NCBI GenBank assembly: GCA_002336465.1
Contig: DDEP01000059.1
Coordinates: 1 to 14,443, forward strand
Length of the DNA stretch: 14,443 nt
Direction of reading: 5' to 3'
DNA from: Pedobacter sp. UBA1951
GTDB lineage: Bacteria; Bacteroidota; Bacteroidia; Sphingobacteriales; Sphingobacteriaceae
This document shows, piece by piece, positions 1 to 7,146 of this stretch (positions are counted from its first letter, which is position 1; every line of letters begins with the position of its first letter). Both the position numbers and the translations under genes were made by a program. The notes under the pieces are model-generated. The model was not told the origin of the DNA and did no database searches. It saw nothing but the letters and a program-made list of their open reading frames with translations.

Positions 1-832
1 TATATAAAACACTTTTATCGTAATCAGTTAGTGTTTGGGTTATATCTGTTTGAATAAAATGGATTTTAAAGGCCTCTATGGCATAATTGAGTCTTCTTAC
101 ATCGTAACCGATAATTCTAAGTGCATTCGTGGTATCAAAATCGGCAGGAGGGGTTTCTAGCACATCATCAAACCATAAGCCATATCCTTTTTCTGCAAGC
201 TTTTTCCATGGGAAGTTTTTAGGATCATTTTTGCGTCCCGGAGCAAAATCGGCATGACCAATAAAGTTGGCAGTTGGTATGCTGTATTTTTTCTTTAATC
301 CGGCAAGTAAGGTGCATAGGCTGTTAATCTGGGCATCAGTCCAAATATCTGTAGTACCATTATTATCCATTTCTATACCTATTGAACATGAGTTCATGTC
401 GGTAACACCACCCCATTTACCAGCACCAGCGTGTTGAGCTCTTAGATAATCATTAACCATTTGTACTACAGAACCATCACGGCTAACCACATAATGAGCA
501 CTTGTTCCAGTACGCGTAAGTGTAAACGTGCGAATGGTTTGAGCCAAAGAATCCTGAGCCGTATGATGGATGATTACAAAATTAGGTTTTCGGATACCCA
601 TATTGGTTGTTCCAACAAAATATTGGCTGGCATTTAAAGAATCGATATGCTGATTTTCAGGAGGAGTAGCCTTAATGATCTTACTGAAGTTTTTTGCATT
701 CTGTTTGTAAACTTTATCAGTAGCAGCATATTTACTTGTGCTGCAAGAAGCCATAAATAAAGTTAGGGCTAATCCGTTAACCGCTATAAAGTTTCTTTTT
801 AACAGGCTAAAAAGGGTGTTTTTGGTGAACAT
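1..832 (-). CDS. N-acetylmuramoyl-L-alanine amidase, AmpD/Amidase_2 type, lipoprotein (3' end off window)
   Basis: Reading the minus strand from the ATG at 832 gives 277 residues that run off the left edge. The start has Met, Lys and Arg, then a hydrophobic stretch ending in the lipobox LFMASC, with Cys30 as the predicted lipidated residue, so this is an envelope lipoprotein. The amidase fold follows: VIIHHTA (His89 or His90 is the first zinc ligand), the SAHYVVSRDG block near 111-120, SIGIEMDNNG near 150-159, and GHADFAPGRKNDP, where His193 and Asp203 match the second His and the Asp ligand of AmpD-type enzymes. Family members cut the amide bond between N-acetylmuramic acid and the stem peptide, in wall turnover or recycling; the substrate here is not shown. 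Little can be missing, since such proteins are usually about 270-300 residues. The gene is divergent from the M49-like lipoprotein gene, with 83 nt between the starts. Confidence 0.9.
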   Translation of the reverse strand, partial: MFTKNTLFSLLKRNFIAVNGLALTLFMASCSTSKYAATDKVYKQNAKNFSKIIKATPPENQHIDSLNASQYFVGTTNMGIRKPNFVIIHHTAQDSLAQTIRTFTLTRTGTSAHYVVSRDGSVVQMVNDYLRAQHAGAGKWGGVTDMNSCSIGIEMDNNGTTDIWTDAQINSLCTLLAGLKKKYSIPTANFIGHADFAPGRKNDPKNFPWKKLAEKGYGLWFDDVLETPPADFDTTNALRIIGYDVRRLNYAIEAFKIHFIQTDITQTLTDYDKSVLY

Positions 833-851
833 GAAATGTTAATTAATAACG

Positions 852-881
852 TAAAATTACTTGAACTATATTTTTTACTAA
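852..881 (-). promoter_or_regulatory. possible Bacteroidota-type promoter of the amidase gene
   Basis: On the minus strand a TTA (881-879) is followed after 19 nt by TAATTTTA (859-852), which matches the Bacteroidota -7 box TAnnTTTG at all but the last base. Transcription would start about 10-15 nt upstream of the ATG at 832. The -33 element is weak (TTA instead of TTG). The region is AT-rich, so chance matches are likely. Confidence 0.3.
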
Positions 882-886
882 TTTAG
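857..886 (+). promoter_or_regulatory. possible Bacteroidota-type promoter of the M49-like peptidase gene
   Basis: TTA at 857-859 is followed after 19 nt by TAATTTAG at 879-886, one base away from TAnnTTTG. A TTG at 861-863 is an alternative -33 element with a short 15-nt spacer. The element overlaps the candidate divergent promoter on the other strand almost completely. No other promoter-like sequence is visible in the 83-nt gap. Confidence 0.3.
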
Positions 887-915
887 TGCATTAAAAACAA
901 AAAATCAGCTACTAA

Positions 916-2586
916 ATGAGTATTAAATTTATCGCAAAAATAATGTTAGGAGCAGCAGTTGCGGGATCAATTGTATCTTGCACGTCTTCTAATAATAACA
1001 AAGAACAAGCAAAAGATAAACATAACTTGGATTCATTACAGGAATATGTGGCCAACCGTTTACCCATTTACGAGAAGGTTAAACTTACCACCGATCTGAA
1101 CTTGCTTACAGCTAATGAGCGTAAAGTATTGCCTTTGTTAATACAGGCGGCAGAAATTATGGATAACCTGTTCTGGCAACAGGCCTACCCACAAAGAGAT
1201 AGTCTGTTAGCTACGATTAAAGATGAAAAAACCCGTGAGTTCTTGGTAATCAACTATGGCCCTTGGGACAGGTTGAATGGAGACAAACCTTTTGTATCTG
1301 GTATTGGTGAAAAACCTTTGGGCGGTTCTTTTTATCCTTTAGACATGACCAAAGAAGAATTGGAGAAATCTGATGTAAAAGATAAAACAGGTCTTTATTC
1401 TGTAATCAGACGAGAAAATGGAAAACTGGTTTCTATTCCTTATCATATTTTTTACGCTACAGAGTTACAAAAAGCAAGTAGCTTGTTAAAGCAAGCCGCT
1501 TTGTTGACCGAAGACCCCGGCTTTAAAAAATATTTGAATTTAAGGGCAGATGCTTTAGTTAATGATGATTATACCGCAAGTGATTATGCTTGGTTGGATA
1601 TGAAAACAAATGGCCTTGATATCATTATTGGTCCAATTGAGAATTACGAAGATAAATTGTTTAACGCCCGTGCATCATTTGAAAGTTATGTTTTGGTTAA
1701 GGATAAAGAATGGAGCAAAAAACTATCAAAATATGTAGCCATGTTGCCAGAGTTGCAAAAAGGACTTCCGGTAGATGCAAAATATAAGAAAGAAGTACCG
1801 GGAACGGATTCTGAGTTGAATGCTTATGATGTAGTGTACTATGCGGGCGATTGCAATGCGGGATCAAAAACAATTGCAGTAAATCTACCTAACGATGAAA
1901 AAATACAACAAGAAAAAGGAACACGCCGCTCGCAGCTAAAGAATGCGATGAAGGCTAAGTTTGATAAAATATTGGTACCTATAGCTAAAGAATTGATAGA
2001 TTCAGAACAACAGCAATACATCAAATTTGATTCTTTTTTTGCCAATGTAATGTTTCATGAAGTTGCACATGGTTTAGGAATTAAAAATACGGTAACAGGT
2101 AAGGGAACAGTGAGATCTGCACTACAAGAGCAATATTCATGGTTAGAAGAAGGGAAAGCAGATGTTTTAGGCCTATATATGGTTACAGGCTTGCTTAAAA
2201 AAGGAGAGCTGAAAGGCGATATTAAAGAATACTATACCACTTATATGGCTGGAATATTGAGATCTGTGCGTTTTGGTGCATCAAGTGCTCACGGAAAAGC
2301 CAATATGCAATGTTTTAATTTCTTTCAGGAAAAAGGAGCCTTTGAAAGAACTGCAAAAGGAACATACCGCGTAAATTTTGAGAAATTTGAAAAAGCAATG
2401 AACGATTTAGGTAATGTGATACTTACCTTACAGGGCAATGGCGATAAAGCTGCGGTAGAAAAAGCACAAAAAGAAAAAGGTATTATCAAGCCAGAGCTTC
2501 AGGCAGATTTAGACCGCTTGAGTAAAAAAGGCATACCTGTTGATGTAGTTTTTGAGCAAGGTGTAGATGTTTTGGGAATGAAATAA
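916..2586 (+). CDS. peptidase M49 (dipeptidyl peptidase III)-like zinc metallopeptidase, lipoprotein
   Basis: The 556-residue protein starts with a signal peptide ending at SIVSC, so Cys22 is the predicted lipid-attachment site and the enzyme sits in the envelope. The zinc site is clear: FHEVAHGLG at 380-388 gives His381, Glu382 and His385, and LEEGKAD at 410-416 supplies the third ligand (probably Glu412). This matches the EECRAE-type second motif of peptidase family M49. Canonical dipeptidyl peptidase III has a six-residue HEXXGH and is usually about 650-750 residues; this protein has a plain HEXXH and is shorter. Other parts that read as M49-like are AVNLPNDE at 321-328 and the RFGAS region near 452-456. 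The family removes dipeptides from the N-terminus of short peptides, but activity of this protein is inferred only. It is probably a single-gene transcript, ending at the hairpin at 2601-2639. An A-rich leader without Shine-Dalgarno precedes the ATG. Confidence 0.85.
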   Translation: MSIKFIAKIMLGAAVAGSIVSCTSSNNNKEQAKDKHNLDSLQEYVANRLPIYEKVKLTTDLNLLTANERKVLPLLIQAAEIMDNLFWQQAYPQRDSLLATIKDEKTREFLVINYGPWDRLNGDKPFVSGIGEKPLGGSFYPLDMTKEELEKSDVKDKTGLYSVIRRENGKLVSIPYHIFYATELQKASSLLKQAALLTEDPGFKKYLNLRADALVNDDYTASDYAWLDMKTNGLDIIIGPIENYEDKLFNARASFESYVLVKDKEWSKKLSKYVAMLPELQKGLPVDAKYKKEVPGTDSELNAYDVVYYAGDCNAGSKTIAVNLPNDEKIQQEKGTRRSQLKNAMKAKFDKILVPIAKELIDSEQQQYIKFDSFFANVMFHEVAHGLGIKNTVTGKGTVRSALQEQYSWLEEGKADVLGLYMVTGLLKKGELKGDIKEYYTTYMAGILRSVRFGASSAHGKANMQCFNFFQEKGAFERTAKGTYRVNFEKFEKAMNDLGNVILTLQGNGDKAAVEKAQKEKGIIKPELQADLDRLSKKGIPVDVVFEQGVDVLGMK

Positions 2587-2600
2587 AATATTTTAAATAT

Positions 2601-2639
2601 AAAAAAAGCCCCTTAAACTAAATTTAAGGGGCTTTTTTT
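2601..2639 (+). terminator. intrinsic terminator after the M49-like gene
   Basis: A perfect 17-bp inverted repeat: AAAAAAAGCCCCTTAAA at 2601-2617 and its complement at 2623-2639, with a 5-nt loop. The right arm ends in seven T, giving a GC core flanked by a U-tract. It lies 15 nt after the stop codon at 2586. The matching A-run on the left arm would also let it work on the opposite strand. Confidence 0.93.
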
Positions 2640-2680
2640 ATGTGCGTTTGAAGAGTAGGAAATAAAAAGTGAGAAAATCT

Positions 2681-2710
2681 TGTAACCTTTTGCTTTAAGC
2701 TTTCGTCTAT
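2681..2710 (+). promoter_or_regulatory. ECF-sigma-type promoter upstream of the outer-membrane barrel gene
   Basis: TGTAACC at 2681-2687 and CGTCTAT at 2704-2710 are separated by 16 nt. The AAC-containing -35 and the CGTC-containing -10 are the general signature of group-4 (ECF) sigma promoters, and this TGTAAC/CGTCTA form is one I associate with Bacteroidota ECF sigma genes and their targets. A start near 2717 would leave an untranslated leader of about 120 nt before the barrel gene. No ECF sigma or anti-sigma gene lies in the window, so the controlling factor is elsewhere. Confidence 0.6.
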
Positions 2711-2770
2711 AAGACAACAAACAAATGATAAGAGCAAGCCTCTTTAATTACTAAACTAAAATTTAAGGAA

Positions 2771-2842
2771 ATGAAAAAAATACACCTTTTAAGGTGCTGG
2801 AATTTTATTGCCTTAAGTTTTATAAAAAAAATGAAACCATGA
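2771..2842 (+). CDS. possible 23-codon leader ORF overlapping the start of the barrel gene
   Basis: The ATG at 2771 follows TAAGGAA directly and opens a 23-codon frame (MKKIHLLRCW at its start, ending KKMKP). It terminates at the TGA of 2840-2842, inside the ATGA that contains the barrel gene's ATG at 2839. The ORF lies downstream of the probable ECF promoter, so it would be transcribed. The peptide has a basic start and a hydrophobic middle like a short signal sequence. It may be a leader coupling translation to the next gene, or it may be chance: the A-rich setting suits initiation, but the length gives no statistical support and no homologue is known to me. Confidence 0.3.
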   Translation: MKKIHLLRCWNFIALSFIKKMKP

Positions 2843-5274
2843 GAATATTTTACTTAGCCTTACTTTCTATTTTTTGTCTTAACGTTGCGAAATCTCAGGT
2901 AAACGACAAGAAAACAACCATAAATGGACATCTTACAGATGAACAGCAAAAACCCTTAGAATATGCTACGGTAGGTTTGTTCAAAGCTTCAGACTCATCA
3001 TTGGTAAAAACTGCTTTTACTGCTCCTGATGGAAAATTTCAGATTTTAGCCGTAAATGCAGGCTCTTATTACATCAAAATAAACATGATGGGCTATCAGC
3101 CTTATTTAGGAAAATCGTTTGCGGTAGCAGATAATTTACCGGTATTAAATATGAATGCTATAGCATTGAAACAGGTTGGCAATACGCTGAAAACGGTAAA
3201 TGTTACCGCAGTAAAACCTCTTTTAGAGCGTAAAGCAGATAAACTGGTAATGAATGTTGAAAACAGCAGCACTGCTGTAGGATCTACTGCTTTTGAGGTA
3301 TTGCAGAAAGCTCCTGGTGTAACAGTAGATCAAAATGAAAATATTACGATGCAGGGGAAACAAGGTGTATTGATTATGCTAGATGGCAAACCCACTTATA
3401 TGAGTAACGCAGATGTAGCCAACTTGCTTAAGAATATGCAAAGCTCGGAAGTTGAATCTATAGAATTGATTACCAATCCTTCTTCAAAATACGATGCCGC
3501 AGGTAACGCAGGTATTATCAACATTAAAACTAAGCGTAATAAAAATGCAGGTGCCAATGGTAGTTTTAATGTTGGAGCAGGATATGGAAAGAATTTTAGA
3601 ATGAATACAGGGCTAAACCTTAATTACAGAAACAAGCACGTCAATGTTTTTGGTAATTATAACTACGGTAATGTAAAGAGAGAAAACTTTTTATCTATAG
3701 ATCGTATCGCAAATGGAACACCAAATGTGTACTTTTCGCAAAACAGTACAACCATAAGAACCAATAATAGCAATAATTTTAAAGCGGGTGTAGATTATTA
3801 CATCGATAAAAACAATATCATAGGATTTTTAGCGACAGGATACCTGAATAGCGGTAAAGAGAATGGAGATGCCAATACCAATATGGGTAAATATTTTGGG
3901 CAAACAGATTCATTGCTGATATCAGATAGCAAGGAAAAACGTAAATACAATAACTTTGCTTACAATGTAAATTATAAATCGGTATTAGATACTACAGGGC
4001 AGGAGATTTCGGTTGACCTTGATTATTCAAACTATACAGGAGATAATTCCACTTACTATACCAATAGGTACTTATATGCAGATCACAGTTTTATCAGACC
4101 AATCAATTATATCAGAAATACTACTCCTTCTGATATTAAGATTAAAGCTTTTAAAGTTGATTATGCTTTACCCTTAGGTAAAACCGCAAAACTTGAAGCG
4201 GGCGTAAAAAGCAGCTGGGTAAAAACAGATAATGACCTGATTGCTGAAGAATTGAAAAATAATAACTGGCAGAACGATGTAAAGAGAAGCAACCGTTTTG
4301 TTTACGATGAAAATGTAAATGCTGTTTATGCAAGTATCAATAAAGAATTTAAAGGCTTTAGCGTACAAGCAGGCTTGCGTATGGAGCAAACCAATTCTAA
4401 GGGAAATCTTGTTACAACCAATAATGTGGTAGAAAGAAGTTATTGGGACTTTTTCCCGACAGTATATTTACAGAAAACCATCAATAAAGATAACCAATTA
4501 GGACTTTCTTATGGAAGACGCGTAGATCGTCCAAGTTATGACGACTTAAACCCTTTTGTTTACTACTTAGATGAATATGCTTATAATAAAGGAAATCCTT
4601 TTTTAAACCCTCAGTACACACATAACATAGAGCTGAATTATACTTTCAAGCAAAAGTATCTTTTATCGGTTAACTATAGCAGAGTAAATGATGCAATTAC
4701 ACAGGTTCTGTTACCTGATGAAGAGAAAAAAGCACTTTACCAAACCAATGCCAATCTTGCTAAAAACATTGTGTATGGGGCGAATTTATATGTTCCGGTA
4801 AAAATTGCCAAATGGTGGAACATGAACAACACTTTAAACGCTTTCCATATCATTTTTGAATCGCCAAACTTGGGAGGAAAGAATTTAGAGAACAGAAAAA
4901 CAGCCATGCAATATCGTATGCAAAACAATTTCATCATTGTAGATGGTCTTACTGCAGAAACGATGGCCAATTATGAATCGCCAGTTGATTATGGAACGCT
5001 AAGCTTAAAATCTAGATATTCTTTTGATGTAGGATTGAGCAAAAGTTTGATGCAAAAGAAAGCGAGTTTAAGACTAGCAGTATCAGATTTGTTCAATATT
5101 TCGGAAACCAATCTTAAAAGTGCATACCCCGGCTTAAGCTATGATTTGTACCAGAAAAATGAAAGTCGTGCGGTAAGATTAAGCTTTAATTACAGATTTG
5201 GTAAAAATGAAATAAAACCTGCACGCAGACGTACAACAGGTACAGAGGATGAGCAAGGAAGAATGAAAAATTAA
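2839..5274 (+). CDS. outer-membrane beta-barrel protein, TonB-dependent-receptor-like (carboxypeptidase-regulatory domain, plug, OMP_b-brl_3 barrel)
   Basis: I place the start at the ATG of 2839 because a normal signal peptide (MRIFYLALLSIFCLNVAKSQ, cleavage likely after Ser19 or Gln20) begins there; the frame is open 15 codons further upstream, but that extension would bury the signal peptide. The product has 811 residues. Residues about 25-115 form a carboxypeptidase regulatory-like beta-sandwich (INGHLTDEQQKPLEYATV, PDGKFQI). Residues about 120-235 are plug-like, with FEVLQKAPGV, MLDGKPTYM and YDAAGNAGIINIKTK. The rest alternates aromatic strands as in a 22-strand TonB-type barrel, ending in SFNYRFG. 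A charged tail of about 23 residues with RRR and EDE follows. Such proteins resemble SusC-type importers but lack a SusD partner, and none is encoded nearby; the substrate is unknown. An ECF-type promoter lies upstream, and the gene stands alone between two hairpins. Confidence 0.9.
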   Translation: MRIFYLALLSIFCLNVAKSQVNDKKTTINGHLTDEQQKPLEYATVGLFKASDSSLVKTAFTAPDGKFQILAVNAGSYYIKINMMGYQPYLGKSFAVADNLPVLNMNAIALKQVGNTLKTVNVTAVKPLLERKADKLVMNVENSSTAVGSTAFEVLQKAPGVTVDQNENITMQGKQGVLIMLDGKPTYMSNADVANLLKNMQSSEVESIELITNPSSKYDAAGNAGIINIKTKRNKNAGANGSFNVGAGYGKNFRMNTGLNLNYRNKHVNVFGNYNYGNVKRENFLSIDRIANGTPNVYFSQNSTTIRTNNSNNFKAGVDYYIDKNNIIGFLATGYLNSGKENGDANTNMGKYFGQTDSLLISDSKEKRKYNNFAYNVNYKSVLDTTGQEISVDLDYSNYTGDNSTYYTNRYLYADHSFIRPINYIRNTTPSDIKIKAFKVDYALPLGKTAKLEAGVKSSWVKTDNDLIAEELKNNNWQNDVKRSNRFVYDENVNAVYASINKEFKGFSVQAGLRMEQTNSKGNLVTTNNVVERSYWDFFPTVYLQKTINKDNQLGLSYGRRVDRPSYDDLNPFVYYLDEYAYNKGNPFLNPQYTHNIELNYTFKQKYLLSVNYSRVNDAITQVLLPDEEKKALYQTNANLAKNIVYGANLYVPVKIAKWWNMNNTLNAFHIIFESPNLGGKNLENRKTAMQYRMQNNFIIVDGLTAETMANYESPVDYGTLSLKSRYSFDVGLSKSLMQKKASLRLAVSDLFNISETNLKSAYPGLSYDLYQKNESRAVRLSFNYRFGKNEIKPARRRTTGTEDEQGRMKN

Positions 5275-5288
5275 AAGCCTCTTAAGTC

Positions 5289-5338
5289 AAAGGGTGTATA
5301 AAATTAAGTTAATGAGAAACTGATTTTATGCACCCTTT
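5289..5338. terminator. bidirectional hairpin terminator between convergent transcripts
   Basis: AAAGGGTGTATAAAAT at 5289-5304 pairs over 16 positions with 5323-5338 (one G-T wobble at 5297/5330), closing an 18-nt loop. It lies 15 nt after the barrel gene's stop codon and 39 nt beyond the 3' end of the minus-strand operon (last stop at 5378-5380). The T-tails are short on both strands (TTTT on plus, TTT on minus), so strength is uncertain, but position and symmetry fit termination of both converging transcripts. Confidence 0.7.
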
Positions 5339-5377
5339 TAAATAGAATAGCTAGATTAAGAAATAATGGTATGCTCG

Positions 5378-5749
5378 TTATGCCCTCAAATAGCCATGCA
5401 CTACCTCTTCCAATATGTTAATGTCAAAAGGCTTGGATAAAAAGCTATCAGCCCCGGCCTGTTCTGACAGAGATTTAATATCGTTGTTGGCAGAGAAATA
5501 AACAACGGGGATGCCTTTGAGCAATGGGTTGCTTTTAAGCTTTTGCGTGGCTTCTATGCCGCCTATATCGGGTAACCAGTTATCCATAAAAATCAAGTCG
5601 GGCATAAAATCAAGAACCTGTTGTTCTATATCATTTGAAGATTCGGATGTTCTTACTTCATACCCAGCATCTTCAAGAATGAATGTGCATAGCTCTAGAA
5701 TATCAGAGTTGTCATCAAAAATAAATACTTTTTTAGCTTCCATGGTCAT
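5378..5749 (-). CDS. stand-alone response-regulator receiver protein (CheY-like), last gene of the operon
   Basis: The 123 residues are a single receiver domain with no output domain. The acidic pocket is Asp12/Asp13 (FIFDDN), the phosphoacceptor is Asp56 (LIFMDNWLPD), the switch residue is Ser86 (VVYFSAN), and the conserved lysine is Lys106 in LSKPF, so phosphotransfer should be intact. The start at 5749 overlaps the CheB stop as ATGA, favouring translational coupling. An in-frame ATG two codons later (5743) is the alternative start and gives an otherwise identical protein. As the last of six co-directional genes it probably receives phosphate from one of the two upstream kinases and acts by protein contact, like CheY or the receiver partner of a methylesterase. 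The CheB next door lacks the receiver that normally controls it, so regulation of CheB in trans is a reasonable guess, not shown. Confidence 0.92.
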   Translation of the reverse strand: MTMEAKKVFIFDDNSDILELCTFILEDAGYEVRTSESSNDIEQQVLDFMPDLIFMDNWLPDIGGIEATQKLKSNPLLKGIPVVYFSANNDIKSLSEQAGADSFLSKPFDINILEEVVHGYLRA

Positions 5750-6324
5750 GCGGTGTTATCGAGAGCGTTTATACTGTATATCATTTCCTCAATTGTTAAT
5801 ACCTTATCTGTGTTAACTATATTTATAGCCTGCTGAGGCATATAGGGCACTGTAGCACAATCTGGGTTTTGTACCCAAGCCTTTCCTCCATATGTTTTTA
5901 CCTGTTCCAATCCATTTACGCCATCGGCATTTGAGCCAGAGAGTAACAAACAAACAAGTTCATTGGTAAAAACTTCTGCTGCGCTCTGAAATACAACATC
6001 TATAGAGGGTCTCGAATAATTTACTTTTTCAGAATAATCGAGTGAAAAACTTCCGTCTTTCTCAAATAATAAGTGATAGTCTGAGGGCGCTATGTAAACG
6101 GTTCGAGGCAAAGGCTGCTCCTTTTCATCTACCTCCTTTACCCTGAGGCTTGATTTTGAGGCTAGGAGTTCGGTTAAGAGCGAATCGGTTCCTTTTTTGC
6201 GATGTAGAACAATAACAATGGGGAAGCTCATCGTTTCCTTAAGTTTAGGGATAACGTTTAACAGCACATCTAAACTGCCAGCAGAGCCTCCTATAATTAA
6301 AGCCGAACACTTATTTTCGCTCAT
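5746..6324 (-). CDS. cheB: CheB-type protein-glutamate methylesterase, catalytic domain only
   Basis: Starting at the ATG of 6324 the protein has 192 residues and covers only the CheB catalytic domain. The Ser-His-Asp triad is visible: Ser14 in IIGGSAGS, His41 in IVIVLHR and Asp134 in SGSNADG, with spacings close to those of enteric CheB. RPSIDVVFQSAA (105-116) and YMPQQA (161-166) are further family signatures. CheB hydrolyses glutamyl methyl esters made by CheR and deamidates glutamine in receptors. Classical CheB has an N-terminal receiver that gates activity; it is absent here, while a free receiver is encoded directly downstream. The frame is open to an ATG at 6339, but that codon sits on a GGAGGA located 8 nt before the ATG at 6324. 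The later ATG also forms an ATGA overlap with the cheR stop, so I prefer it. No chemoreceptor gene lies nearby. Confidence 0.92.
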   Translation of the reverse strand: MSENKCSALIIGGSAGSLDVLLNVIPKLKETMSFPIVIVLHRKKGTDSLLTELLASKSSLRVKEVDEKEQPLPRTVYIAPSDYHLLFEKDGSFSLDYSEKVNYSRPSIDVVFQSAAEVFTNELVCLLLSGSNADGVNGLEQVKTYGGKAWVQNPDCATVPYMPQQAINIVNTDKVLTIEEMIYSINALDNTA

Positions 6325-7145
6325 TGCAATTTCCTCCATATCTTTTGGTTTTGAATCCGCTCATACTTACGGGCAATAGAAGAAAAATCAATGGTTTCTT
6401 TTGTACCTAAAGCTAAAAAGCAATTCTTTTCAAGGCTGGCGTCAAATAGTTGTAATACTTTATGTTGCAAATCTCGGTCAAAGTAAATAAAAACATTACG
6501 GCATAGAATAAGCTGAAATTCATTAAAAGAACGATCAGATACCAGATTATGGGTAGAAAAAATCATCTTTTTTCTGAGGTCTCTATTAAATTTTACCAAA
6601 TCGTAGGTAGCCGTATAATAAGAGGAAAAATCTTTTATCCCACCAGATTCGATGTAATTTTTAGAATAAGTTTTCATCTGCGATAATGAAAAAATACCGC
6701 TTTCAGCCTTTTCCAATACTATGGGGTTAAGATCTGTGGCATAAATTAAAGATTTTTCTAAAAGACCTAGTTCTTTGAGTAAGATTGCAATGGAATAGGC
6801 TTCTTCACCTGTAGAGCAACCTGCAAGCCAGATCCGTATAAAAGGATATGCTGCCAGTTTCGGTAAAATATCACTGCGCAAACATTTGTAGAATTTAGGA
6901 TCCCTAAACATCTCGGTTACGTTTACCGTGATTTCTTCTACAAAACGTTTAAAAAACTTCCGATCATTAATTACCTTATTTCTTAGCTGTAAAAAGGTCT
7001 CAAATTTTTCTAAGGTAAAAATCCGCAGAATACGTCGTTTTATGGAAGCTCGGGCATATTCCGTAAAATCATAGCCATAATAATCAAGAATCTCTTCTAG
7101 CAGAGTCTCAATTTCCTGATCAGATATTTGATTCGCAATAATCAC
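6321..7145 (-). CDS. cheR: CheR-type SAM-dependent protein-glutamate methyltransferase
   Basis: The 274-residue protein has the two CheR parts: a helical N-terminal domain (about 8-75) and a class I methyltransferase domain. Visible motifs are TVNVTEMFRDP (73-83, the conserved TxFFRD-like segment), the SAM loop LAGCSTGEEAYS (107-118), the acidic ATDLN (136-140) and LILCRNVFIYFD (212-223). CheR transfers methyl groups from S-adenosylmethionine to glutamates on receptor coiled coils. No tetratricopeptide or kinase domain is fused. The start is a GTG at 7145, one nucleotide after the stop of the receiver gene; an in-frame stop lies 15 nt further upstream and no earlier ATG exists, so GTG with reinitiation is the best choice. 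No Shine-Dalgarno is visible. The stop overlaps the cheB start. With no chemoreceptor in the operon, the substrate is unknown; the coiled coil of the upstream hybrid kinase is one candidate. Confidence 0.93.
   Translation of the reverse strand: MIIANQISDQEIETLLEEILDYYGYDFTEYARASIKRRILRIFTLEKFETFLQLRNKVINDRKFFKRFVEEITVNVTEMFRDPKFYKCLRSDILPKLAAYPFIRIWLAGCSTGEEAYSIAILLKELGLLEKSLIYATDLNPIVLEKAESGIFSLSQMKTYSKNYIESGGIKDFSSYYTATYDLVKFNRDLRKKMIFSTHNLVSDRSFNEFQLILCRNVFIYFDRDLQHKVLQLFDASLEKNCFLALGTKETIDFSSIARKYERIQNQKIWRKLQ
6332..6337 (-). promoter_or_regulatory. Shine-Dalgarno sequence that decides the cheB start
   Basis: On the minus strand GGAGGA (6337-6332) stands 8 nt upstream of the ATG at 6324, inside the last codons of cheR. 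Most genes in this window have no Shine-Dalgarno sequence, so its presence is notable. It argues for starting cheB at 6324 instead of the in-frame ATG at 6339, which overlaps the site. Confidence 0.7.
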
Positions 7146-7146
7146 G

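Noticed and set aside
2794..2838. Fifteen-codon N-terminal extension of the barrel gene frame
   Set aside because: It would put non-hydrophobic residues in front of a complete signal peptide that begins at the ATG of 2839, and the 2839 start has the better A-rich context.
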